From assembly GCA_018830885.1 (NCBI GenBank), contig JAHJRI010000076.1, positions 53,268 through 117,267 of the forward strand: DNA of 64,000 bases, in the 5' to 3' direction. The notes under the pieces were generated by a model. It searched no databases, was not told the origin of the DNA, and worked only from the letters and a program-made list of their open reading frames with translations. The position numbers and the translations under genes were made by a program. Below, in pieces: positions 1-8,881 of this stretch. Origin of the DNA: a bacterium (lineage in GTDB: Bacteria > SAR324 > XYD2-FULL-50-16). The stretch's first letter is position 1. Each line of letters begins with the position of its first letter.

Positions 1-386
1 TTGCCACCATAGTGGTTCAGTATCCCGGGGTTGGTGACCGCCCATTCATCCACCAGTTGCGAATAGTTACGGAACAGCTCCGGGGAAAAAAACGAACCCG
101 GCACCGGACCATTGACCCATTCAATCTGCAGCGATTCGGGCAACCGGTTTTCAAACGGGTTGACCTCGTATCGCCGCCGGTGCCGGCCTTCCCAGATGTG
201 TATCTTACACTTCTGGCACAGGGCCTTGAGCAGGGTGGTTTTTCCGGTCCCGTTCTCTCCAGCGAAGACCGTCACCGCGCTGGACAGATCCAGCCGGTCC
301 GTTTTCTGAAAAAGGGGGAGACTGAAAGGATACGCCTCCCTGTTGGGAAAGGTGTGCTGCTGGATAACGACTTCCTTCAGATGCAT
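1..386 (-). CDS. AAA-type ATPase, N-terminal part (truncated by window edge)
   Basis: Minus-strand translation MHLKEVVIQQHTFPNREAYPFSLPLF...VFAGENGTGKTTLLKALCQKC; Walker A GENGTGKTT. Confidence 0.75.
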   Translation of the reverse strand, partial: MHLKEVVIQQHTFPNREAYPFSLPLFQKTDRLDLSSAVTVFAGENGTGKTTLLKALCQKCKIHIWEGRHRRRYEVNPFENRLPESLQIEWVNGPVPGSFFSPELFRNYSQLVDEWAVTNPGILNHYGG

Positions 387-638
387 GGAAGAACTCCTGT
401 TGATGATCCGGTCTGTTCAAACGATCGATCTGCCTCATTCAGGTGTGGTGCCGGTTCAGGGTTGATTCCTGTGACGACATGCGATTCAGACAGACCGAGA
501 CTAGCAAATCCCGGTTTCTTTGTAAAATGGCAGGGTGACCCGGGCAGGGCTAATTTGTCCTACTTTGCTAGGCAGCACCATTATTTAATTCAGATATTGA
601 ATTTGATCAATAGTATTAAATTCAGACCTCTGGCAGCC

Positions 639-715
639 CGTCATCCCCGCGAAAGCGGGGATCCAGATGTATTTCATTGTTTACACTCCTGGACTCCGGC
701 CTACGCGGGAGTGAC
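639..715. repeat. Short intergenic inverted repeat of the gtcat-ccccgcgaaagcgggga-tccag ... ctggactccggcctacgcgggagtgac type
   Basis: Inverted arms visible; translates to the familiar SWTPAYAGVT string; related copies near 3374, 14181 and 25318. Confidence 0.7.
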
Positions 716-771
716 ATTGCGAGGGAGAACAAATTAGCCCTGGTGACCCCGCTGCCAGCAGCCCGTGCCGA

Positions 772-1221
772 CTACATGGATTCCAGGATAGCACCCTCCT
801 CCACCTCCCTGATTGCGATGATGGTTCCCAGAAAACGAATGATCGTGTCCATTTCCGTCACACTGAAATCGCTGGTCAGGAGGCTGTTGATCTCATTCAG
901 CACCGGATCCGCCGCTTCGGTGATGGTCCGACCCTTTTGAGTCAGACTGACATGAACGGCCCGACCATCCGTCTCGCTGGCTCGCCGGGTAACCAGACCG
1001 GCAACCACCATGCGACGAACCAGACCGGTGACCGCCGAATTGTTCAATTCCAGCCCGACACTCAGATCCTTCAACAGACAGCCATCATTGCGGCTGAGAT
1101 AAAACAGCGCTGACAGATGGGCCGCCGAAACCCCCAGCACCTTCTGAAAGACTTTCTCCCCCAACTTGCTCAAACTGTGCTGTGCCCGCAGTGCCAGAAA
1201 AAAAAGATGCCTGTGCGCCAT
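772..1221 (-). CDS. MarR family transcriptional regulator (start 1221, or 1305 as in the ORF track)
   Basis: wHTH pattern LKDLSVGLELNNSAVTGLVRRMVVAGLVTRRASETDGRAVHVSLTQKG. Confidence 0.85.
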   Translation of the reverse strand: MAHRHLFFLALRAQHSLSKLGEKVFQKVLGVSAAHLSALFYLSRNDGCLLKDLSVGLELNNSAVTGLVRRMVVAGLVTRRASETDGRAVHVSLTQKGRTITEAADPVLNEINSLLTSDFSVTEMDTIIRFLGTIIAIREVEEGAILESM

Positions 1222-1331
1222 GTGCCTCCTGCTCCTGTTCGGAAAATCAATCGGTCGCTCCACCCATGCCGACCCGCTCCCTGCCAGCGACTTCATCTGC
1301 CGCACCCGGGAAAAGAGCCGGTGCCCACCAC

Positions 1332-1416
1332 CTTTGACACAGGGTATTCCAGAAGAGCAACCTATTACACATATAAACCAATATAGTGTATATGTGTAAT
1401 AAATAGTGTGTCAAAG
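1332..1416. promoter_or_regulatory. Nested inverted repeats upstream of marR-like gene (candidate operator)
   Basis: Perfect 13-bp arms TATTACACATATA (1363-1375) / TATATGTGTAATA (1389-1401), inside perfect 9-bp arms CTTTGACAC (1332-1340) / GTGTCAAAG (1408-1416). Confidence 0.6.
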
Positions 1417-1583
1417 CGGGCTCTGTCTGTCAAGCAGGGAAGATGTCACTCGTTGGGAAGAGGGTTATTGTTAGGGGGGTTGGTGCTTCGGGAGAGAATA
1501 GCACACGGGGCCCCTTGCCGGGGATGAATGTCTGACAGGCAGCTGGGGGCAGTGTCCAGACCGCCTGTTGTTTCCGGCAGGGA

Positions 1584-1856
1584 TCAGTTGAGGGCATCCT
1601 TGAGGGCTTTGCCGGCTCTGAAGGTGGGAACGGTTTTGGCGGGAATGGTGATTGACGCTCCTGTGCGCGGATTTCGACCGGTTCGTTCTGCGCGTCTGGC
1701 TGTCGAAAAGGAACCGAAGCCGATCAACTGGACATCCTCACCGTTTGCCAGGGTTTCCTTCATCTCTTTCAGAATTGAATCGACAGCTTTGCCGGCCTGG
1801 GTTTTCGTCATCTTTAACTCTTCAGCCAGGCGATTGATCAGATCCGTTTTGGTCAT
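1584..1856 (-). CDS. hup: HU family DNA-binding protein
   Basis: MTKTDLINRLAEELKMTKTQAGKAVDSILKEM...GFGSFSTARRAERTGRNPRTG. Confidence 0.95.
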   Translation of the reverse strand: MTKTDLINRLAEELKMTKTQAGKAVDSILKEMKETLANGEDVQLIGFGSFSTARRAERTGRNPRTGASITIPAKTVPTFRAGKALKDALN

Positions 1857-2081
1857 CTCAGCTCCGTGTTCGGGTGTTAGCCAGCAACAAGTAATGTCAT
1901 TGTTCAGCGTCTGTCCTGCAAAAATTCGGATCCTCTGGATCGGTATCGGTGGTGAATCGTACCAAAGCGATCCAGTCTCAACTGAGTCCGGTCATCAGCG
2001 GGGTTTCATCTGTTTGTCACGTTCGGGCGCTTGGTCATCGGGCAATCCTGCGGGTCCGGTATTCGTATCCCGGGCCCGCGG

Positions 2082-3229
2082 TTATTTTTCAGCCAACATC
2101 CAGTCATGGGCGGTTTTCAGCCATTCAACAATGGGGATTTCCTGGGGACAGACCTCTTCGCATTCAAAGCATTCAACACACGCATCGGCCTGTTTGCCAC
2201 CCAGAAACCGTTTGTAGACCATCCGTGGCCGGATGTTGTCCTTGTAACGCTGGCCATCGTTGTACAGCTCAAAGATCTGGAAGATATGCACCCCTTCTGG
2301 ACACGGCATGCAGTATTTGCAGCTGGTACAGGGAATCGGCGTGGTTTTCAGGTACTCTGTACGGATCTCATCGATCAACTGGTGTTCAGCAGCGGACATG
2401 GAACCGACAGCGGCTTTTTCTGCGCTTTCAATATTTTCCGTCACATGGTCCATGGCTGTCATCCCGCTCAGGACCACCGATACTTCCGGCTGGTTCCAGA
2501 CCCACTGCAGGGCCATGTCCGCCTGGGTGCGGTTGACCGGTGCGGTTTTCATCATCGCAGCGATGGTGTCTGGGGGTCGCTTTGTCAGCTGGCCACCCCG
2601 CAGGGGTTCCATGATAATAGTGGCCAGACCGCGGTCGCTGGCATAGCGCAGTCCTTCAAGTCCCGCCTGGAACTCGACATCCATGTAGTTGTACTGAATC
2701 TGACAGACCTCCCACTTGTCATAGGCATCAACAATATCCTTGAAAACATCCAGTGTATCGTGAAAGGAAAACCCCAGATGATGAATCCGACCATCCGCCC
2801 TGGCCTTTTCAGCCCATTCCAGGGCACCCAGATCCCGGAGTTTCGGCCACTGTCTGTCATTCAATCCATGCAGCAGGTAAACCTCGATGGTATCGGTCTG
2901 CAGTCGCTTGAGCTGTTCATTCAGGAGGCGATCGAAATCGCTCTGTTCATTGACAATCCAGGAGGGCAGCTTGGTGGCGATCTTGACCTTTTGGCGGTGA
3001 CCTCCTTTGAGCGCACGACCCAGGAATTTTTCACTGTTTTCACCATGGTAGACATAGGCGGTGTCGACGTAGTTGATTCCCTTGTCGATGGCATAATGGA
3101 GCATTCGGGTTGCCTCCGGTTCGTCGATGGCGGATGGATCCCTGCCGATAACCGGCAGCCGCATGGCACCAAATCCCAGAACCGACACGTCCCAACCCAG
3201 CCTGCCAAAAGGTCTGTATTTCATCATCT
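2082..3229 (-). CDS. Aldo/keto reductase with C-terminal Fe-S cysteine motifs
   Basis: MMKYRPFGRLGWDVSVLGFGAMRLP, NYVDTAYVYHGENSE; C-terminal CTSCKYCMPCPEGV and CVECFECEEVCPQ. Confidence 0.9.
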
Positions 3230-3373
3230 CCCTCTTTTTGAAAGTGTGTGCGTATCTCGTGGGACGCTTTTTGTCCCTTCCTGTTTCTTTAAAAACCAAT
3301 TCCGAGTCTATAGACTTTGACCGGCTTTTTCAATCCCCAACCTTGACGGGGTGCACCAAAATCCTGTGGGTAG

Positions 3374-3440
3374 TCCGTCACACCCGCACAGGCGGGTGTC
3401 CAGATGTGTAAACGGTGAAATACACCTGGAAGCCCACCTC
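3374..3440. repeat. Degenerate copy of the 639-715 inverted repeat
   Basis: gtccgtcacacccgcacaggcgggtgtccagatgtgtaaacggtgaaatacacctgga. Confidence 0.5.
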
Positions 3441-3765
3441 CGTATGCATGACGGGAGAGACACAGCTCTTTCTTGTTGAAACGAAATTCGAAATTGCCCA
3501 CATGATTTTGGTGCACCCCCTTGACGGAAGCCTCCAATAGGGTGGGTCAATGCCGGGATACCACCGGGACTGACCGGGAAACCGTCATTCAGCAAAGGCT
3601 GCAGGGAATCTATTGTGGGTGGTGGGTTGTTCCACTGAACCCCTTTCATGTTGACAAAGCCTCAAAAAGAAAATAGGGAAGAAATAAGCATCATCCTGGC
3701 CTGACAGGAAATCCGGTTTTCTCCGCTGACACGATAGGGTACCTTGATTCACGGGAACTCAGTCA

Positions 3766-3846
3766 GCATCAAAGGGTTGGTGTTTCAATAACCCTGGAAG
3801 CCATGGATGGACTCGTGCGTTTCTTGAAAGATCAACCCTTTGGTGC
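3766..3846. repeat. Long hairpin repeat, copy A
   Basis: GCATCAAAGGGTTGGTGTTTCAA ... TTGAAAGATCAACCCTTTGGTGC arms; shares core CTGGAAGCCATGGATGGACTCGT with copy C. Confidence 0.7.
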
Positions 3847-3905
3847 GGTTCTATAATTTTACTGAATCAGGGTGCCCGATAGATATCTTCCAAAAGGACA
3901 TCAAC

Positions 3906-4748
3906 ATGGCACAAATCGATTATATCACCAGTTTAAACGACATGTACCAGAGCCAGGGGTTTCCGCCGTATCAATGGTCTGAATTTGAAAACAGTCCCTG
4001 GACGCCGGTGAACAAACCGCTGGCTGAAATGGTGGTATCCCTGATCAGCTCGGCGGGTATTTCCCGGGACAACCAGGAACCATTCGATCCCTGGGCGGTC
4101 AATGACCTGAGTTTCAGGCAGATTCCCATTGATACCCCCTTTGAGCAGTTAACCCTGCGGCACAACTATTTTGATCATCGAGATGCCGTCACCGATCTCA
4201 ATTGTGTTTTTCCCACCCGGCGACTGTCTGAGCTCGCGGCTGAAAGGATCATCGGCAAACTGGCCCCGACGGCTGTTACCCTTGGTATGGGAAGGCTATA
4301 CAAACGCACGGCCCTGCAAAACGAGACCGTGCCCCGGATTGTTGAGATCCTGAAAAGGGAGCAGGCGGATGCTGTGTTGCTGGTACCCGCCTGACCGCTG
4401 GATCATCAGTCGGTCGGACTGATCGCCCGGAAAATTGAAGAATCCGGAATTCCAACCATCACCGTCGGTTCCTGTCGGGACATGATGGCTTCCGTCAAAC
4501 CACCTCGCAGTGCCTTTCTTGATTTTCCCCTGGGCCATCCATGTGGAAAACCCCATGATGTCCCATTGCAGAAATCAATCATCAAAGATGTACTGGATTT
4601 CCTGGTCACTGCTGAACGGCCGGGGGAAATTCGGGACCTGGTCTATGACTGGGGCCGACCCTTTGGCTGGTCTGACTTTATGCAGGATTTACAGGCGATG
4701 ATCGAAGCGGAAGGGGCCCCTGTCCAGCACTGGAAGCCGAAGGATTGA
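3906..4748 (+). CDS. Glycine/sarcosine/betaine reductase selenoprotein B-like protein; in-frame TGA at 4392-4394 read as selenocysteine
   Basis: ORFs either side of TGA share a frame (843 nt total): ...REQADAVLLVPA-U-PLDHQSVGLIARKIEESGIPTITVGSCRDMM...KPPRSAFLDFPLGHPCGKPHD; perfect stem-loop ATCAGTC-GGTCG-GACTGAT 10 nt after the TGA. Confidence 0.85.
4405..4423 (+). promoter_or_regulatory. Bacterial SECIS-like stem-loop
   Basis: 7-bp perfect stem ATCAGTC/GACTGAT, 5-nt loop GGUCG, starting 10 nt 3' of UGA; loop GGUC resembles the E. coli fdhF SECIS loop. Confidence 0.75.
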
Positions 4749-4858
4749 TGGTTTCACAACCAGGAGCCCGCCTTTCAGTTGGGATCCGGACCCCGGATGC
4801 CGGATGCCGGATCACTGCAACCATGTTGACGTCAACCCCTTTTCCAGAGGAGCGGAAA

Positions 4859-5866
4859 ATGAATCAACCATCGAAAAAGATCGGCACCATTCGTCTGCAA
4901 AACCTGAGTTACGCCCATAAACAGGCAGCAACCCTGATGGCTGCGGTGGAACTGGACCTGTTCACCCATGTCTCCCGGGGATGTTCGCAGCTCTCCGATA
5001 TTGCCGATACCCTGCAGATCAGCCGGATCAATGCCGAAAGGCTGGTTGTCGCCTGCGCGGCACTGGGGTTGCTGGAAAAAACAGACGGCGAGTACCAGAA
5101 TGCTGCGGATGTGGACCGTTTTCTGGTCAAAGGCAAACCCACCTATATTGGCCCGTGGCTTCTTTTTTCCCGCATGGATTTTGAAAAATGGCGCGATCTG
5201 GGAACATTTCTGAAATCGGATGAACCGCCCAAAACCCTGGGTCTCTATGAAACGCTCACCGAGGAGATGGCCCGGGAATACCATGAAGCGACCTACAGTG
5301 TCGGACTGGGGGCCGGTATGCTGTTTGCGAGGGACGTGGACATGAGCCAGCGATCGCTGATCCTTGATCTGGGAGGCGGTTCAGGGGCATACTGTATCGC
5401 TGCTGTCCAGAAATACCCGCATCTCCAGGCTGTCGTCCTGGATTTTGAACCGGTCTGCCGGATCACAGACCGGTTTATTGCCCAGTGGGGGTTGACTGAA
5501 AACATTACAACCCGCCCGGGAGACTTCACCCGTGACCCGCTGCCCCAGGATGCCGACCTGATGATCATGGCCAGCAACCTGCCCCAGTACAGCGGCCAGA
5601 TGTTAATCCGCATACTTTCCAAGGCTTATGAGAGTCTCGTTCCCGGCGGCGAGTTTCATCTGGTGGGAGAAACCCTGAACGACGAAAAAACGGGTCCCCT
5701 GGGGCCTGCTCTCTGGGGCATTCACGAATCGCTGTTTGGCAGCGAAGGTCGATCCCACTCGGAATCCGAGGTTCGGCATTACCTGGAGACGGCCGGATTC
5801 AGCAAGGTCACCATCAATCCATTCATTCCCGGGTCCCTCAGCCGCATCACCGGGATAAAAAAATAA
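4859..5866 (+). CDS. SAM-dependent methyltransferase (O-methyltransferase type with N-terminal dimerisation domain)
   Basis: SLILDLGGGSGAYCIAAVQKYPHLQAVVLDF motif I; N-terminal winged-helix-like region. Confidence 0.85.
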   Translation: MNQPSKKIGTIRLQNLSYAHKQAATLMAAVELDLFTHVSRGCSQLSDIADTLQISRINAERLVVACAALGLLEKTDGEYQNAADVDRFLVKGKPTYIGPWLLFSRMDFEKWRDLGTFLKSDEPPKTLGLYETLTEEMAREYHEATYSVGLGAGMLFARDVDMSQRSLILDLGGGSGAYCIAAVQKYPHLQAVVLDFEPVCRITDRFIAQWGLTENITTRPGDFTRDPLPQDADLMIMASNLPQYSGQMLIRILSKAYESLVPGGEFHLVGETLNDEKTGPLGPALWGIHESLFGSEGRSHSESEVRHYLETAGFSKVTINPFIPGSLSRITGIKK

Positions 5867-5881
5867 AACGGACGAGGTATT

Positions 5882-6952
5882 GTGAAAACACGCATCACTG
5901 AGTTGCTGAACATCCGGTATCCCATCGTGGAAGCGCCCATGGCCTGGATTACCGATGCCAGACTGGCAGCCGCAGTCTCGGAAGCGGGTGGTCTGGGGAC
6001 CATCGGGCCCAATGCCGGAACGGACAAAGTCACATCGGACGTGCATGAAACCGGTGAGCGTCTGCGGAGTCAGATTCGGCTTTGCAGGGAGCTGACCCAA
6101 TATCCATTTGCGGTTAATTTCGTTGTCGGTGTTGTCGGCTGGGATCGAAAATACAGCGACCGCTGTGTGGCGGTGGGGATTGAAGAAGGGGTGCCGGTGG
6201 CGATTGTCTCCCAGGGCAGTCCCGCTGTTTACACCCAGCGGTTGAAGGAGGCCGGTATGACGGTGATTCACGTCTGTTCGACGGTTCGTCATGTCATCAA
6301 GGCGGAAGCATCAGGTGTCGATGCGGTTGTGGTTTCCGGAACCGAAGGGGGTGGTCACAGTGGATTTGACCAGATCACCACCCTCTGCCTCGTGCCCCAG
6401 GCAGCGGATGCGTCGACTATTCCCGTTATCGCCGGTGGTGGCATTGTCGATGCCAGGGGGCTGACGGGCGCTCTTTCGCTGGGGGCCGACGGTATCTATA
6501 TGGGTACCCGGTTTATCGCCACCCGGGAATGCCTGGCCCATGACAACGTGAAACAGGCGCTGCTGGATGCTGTCGATACCAGTACGATCGCCATCCGGCA
6601 TGGAAACCCGGTCGCAGCAGGGGTTAATGACACGGAAAACCGGGGCTTTGTTGAAGAACGACGGGGTTCGATTCGGATGCTGGTGAATGACTACCTGAGA
6701 CAGGTGATTGCGAAGGAGGGCATGATCACCTCGTTTGAGCAGGCCATGCAGACGGATGGAGAACCAGCGCCTGCCTCGGAGAGCAACCGCACCGTGGAGG
6801 CCTTCATCATGGGGAACCTGGAGCGGAACAGCATCACGGCCGGCCAGGGAGCAGCCATGATCTGGGACATTCCCAGTTGCCGTGAACTGATCGAAACCAT
6901 TGTCAGCGAAGCCCGGCCCATCGTCGAGCGGCTGAACACCATCTTCCGGTAA
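5882..6952 (+). CDS. Nitronate monooxygenase / 2-nitropropane dioxygenase-like FMN enzyme
   Basis: NIRYPIVEAPMAWITDARLAAAVSEAGGLGTIG, SGTEGGGHSG, VIAGGGIVDARG, GADGIYMGTRF. Confidence 0.9.
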   Translation: MKTRITELLNIRYPIVEAPMAWITDARLAAAVSEAGGLGTIGPNAGTDKVTSDVHETGERLRSQIRLCRELTQYPFAVNFVVGVVGWDRKYSDRCVAVGIEEGVPVAIVSQGSPAVYTQRLKEAGMTVIHVCSTVRHVIKAEASGVDAVVVSGTEGGGHSGFDQITTLCLVPQAADASTIPVIAGGGIVDARGLTGALSLGADGIYMGTRFIATRECLAHDNVKQALLDAVDTSTIAIRHGNPVAAGVNDTENRGFVEERRGSIRMLVNDYLRQVIAKEGMITSFEQAMQTDGEPAPASESNRTVEAFIMGNLERNSITAGQGAAMIWDIPSCRELIETIVSEARPIVERLNTIFR

Positions 6953-7394
6953 CAACGGTTCGTTTATACTCCCTGAAACTGACGGTCTTGTCAGCCATTG
7001 AGACCAGCAGGGATTCCGGGTAATGGGGGGGAATCGGCGTCAGGGGCCACATGTGTCTCAGGATGGCATTCTTTTCGATGGCATTGAGTCTGAAATAGCG
7101 CCCGGCATTTTTCAAGGCGATGTGGGAATGCTTGACGCCATGGAAACCCGGGCTGTCCGTATGCCAGTCATAGAGATAAAAATCATGCAACAGCGCTCCG
7201 CGGGTTGCTGAACAGGTGTCCAGTCCCCACCGCCCGGCTGTTCTGAAAACAAGATCCGCCACTGCCAGGGTGTGTTCCAGGCAGGAGACATCGGCATGGT
7301 GGCGGTAACCGGCCATGGAAAGAAACAGGCTGTTTTCCAGAATCTCCTGCAACGCAGGTTCATCCCGCATGGCACCCAGATATCGATCGTTCAT
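6903..7394 (-). CDS. HD-domain protein
   Basis: CLEHTLAVADLV ... GALLHDFYLYDWH; converges with and overlaps the upstream + strand gene by 50 bp. Confidence 0.65.
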   Translation of the reverse strand: MNDRYLGAMRDEPALQEILENSLFLSMAGYRHHADVSCLEHTLAVADLVFRTAGRWGLDTCSATRGALLHDFYLYDWHTDSPGFHGVKHSHIALKNAGRYFRLNAIEKNAILRHMWPLTPIPPHYPESLLVSMADKTVSFREYKRTVVTGRWCSAARRWAGLR

Positions 7395-8128
7395 CGCTTC
7401 CTTCTCTTAAAACCGAGGTTGTGGAATTTCGCCGACCGGTTTTTTCCCAGGCGGATCACCCATTCCGGGGCTGATGTCAACAGATGCCGGACGGCAATAC
7501 CGGCCGGTACTCGATGCGGCCAGTACCGGGTCATTTTTCTGTTCAGGTAGGACCGGCCCAGGTACCATATTCCGGAAGAATAGATGATATCTGCCTGCAA
7601 CATGAGGATTCCCACGCCGTTGATCAGCATCAGCTGCTGATCGCGCATGTGCCCGATCAGCAACATGGAGAGGGGATAGATCGTTTTCTCAATTCCCAGC
7701 GACAGGACGGCCCAGGCGATTGAATAGGGTAAACAGACATGTCCCCGGACATTCAGAAGATTGTCTGAATAGTCCCAGTATCGCCTCTTGAACAGACGAA
7801 CCATCACCTCTCCGGTGATAAACTCCATTCCCGTAATCACGGTAAAATAGATCGCCAACCGGATCAGGATCGATTGCTGCTGGGTGATGATGATGGTCAG
7901 CGTGATAAAAACACCGGCATTGCCATACAATGGTACCAGCGGCCCGGTGAGAAACCCCGCATTGAAAAACCGACCGTAACTCACCGAGCGATAAGCGGTT
8001 TCCAGCATCCAGCCGAGCAGGGAATAGAGAAAAAACAGAAACAGCAGCTGATTGCCGGTGACGGCATTTTCAATCATCTGGTAATCAATATATCCCTCAT
8101 TCAGTAACTGACTCAAGACCATATGCAC
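7391..8128 (-). CDS. Putative ABC transporter permease (PF06541-type membrane protein)
   Basis: FFLYSLLGWMLETAYRSVSYGRFFNAGFLTGPLVPLYGNAGV ... RYWDYSDNLLNVRGHVCLPYSIAW. Confidence 0.75.
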   Translation of the reverse strand: MHMVLSQLLNEGYIDYQMIENAVTGNQLLFLFFLYSLLGWMLETAYRSVSYGRFFNAGFLTGPLVPLYGNAGVFITLTIIITQQQSILIRLAIYFTVITGMEFITGEVMVRLFKRRYWDYSDNLLNVRGHVCLPYSIAWAVLSLGIEKTIYPLSMLLIGHMRDQQLMLINGVGILMLQADIIYSSGIWYLGRSYLNRKMTRYWPHRVPAGIAVRHLLTSAPEWVIRLGKNRSAKFHNLGFKRRKR

Positions 8129-8711
8129 CTCCGTTTTGCCCTGCAGGTTTGCCTGTCAGCAGGGCCTTGATCAGGAAGTCGATCTCCTGTTCGAACTTTT
8201 TGATGGACACCGGCTCCATCCGTTCCCGGACAGATACGGTCATCCCCTTCAGGGTAAAAAGGAGGGTGTTGACGATTGCTATTTTTTCCCTGGCGGCAAG
8301 TTTTTTATTGTCAACCCCGTCCAGAATACGACTGATCATTTGCCTGGTTCTTTTTTCCAGTTCCGCCAGAAAACCTTTTACCTTATCGTCATAATTCCCG
8401 TACAACAGCCTGTCCGACAGGAAAGGGTTGTCGATGGACACTTTCAAATGACCGATCGCGGTGATCTTCAGTTTCTCCATGGGGTCCTTGATATTCGCGA
8501 TGGATTTCTCGAGCAGGGCTTCAAAAACCGCCAGTTTCTCCAGAGCCAGCGCCCTGAATAACCCCTCCTTATTGCCGAAATAGTTATAGATGGTTCCCTT
8601 GGCAACATTGGCCAGTTTTGCGATCTCATCGACCCCGGTCCGATGGATGCCAAAGCGGTTGAACAGTTTCTCTGCGATTTCGAGAATCTGCTGTTTCTTG
8701 ATCGGTTTCAT
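8097..8711 (-). CDS. TetR family transcriptional regulator
   Basis: ILEIAEKLFNRFGIHRTGVDEIAKLANVAKGTIYNYFGNKEGLFRAL. Confidence 0.9.
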   Translation of the reverse strand: MKPIKKQQILEIAEKLFNRFGIHRTGVDEIAKLANVAKGTIYNYFGNKEGLFRALALEKLAVFEALLEKSIANIKDPMEKLKITAIGHLKVSIDNPFLSDRLLYGNYDDKVKGFLAELEKRTRQMISRILDGVDNKKLAAREKIAIVNTLLFTLKGMTVSVRERMEPVSIKKFEQEIDFLIKALLTGKPAGQNGGAYGLESVTE

Positions 8712-8881
8712 GGGACCCCAGATGGTTTTGGGTTAATATACTTTTGGACTTTTTAATCAAGATAGTATAAAAATACAAAAACAGATCCGGTCTGTCAAGT
8801 ACCGAATGGAAATCGTCTGGATTTTGGGAAAGACAGACAGGATGGGTGCTGCCTTTTTTCCGGTGGATGATCCGGAACCTG

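Noticed and set aside
12-737. 241-aa + strand ORF
   Set aside because: Antisense to the recognisable ATPase (Walker A on minus strand) and runs through an intergenic repeat; low-complexity antisense translation.
2031-3320. 429-aa + strand ORF
   Set aside because: Fully antisense to the aldo/keto reductase gene, which has clear family motifs; antisense open frames are common in this GC range.
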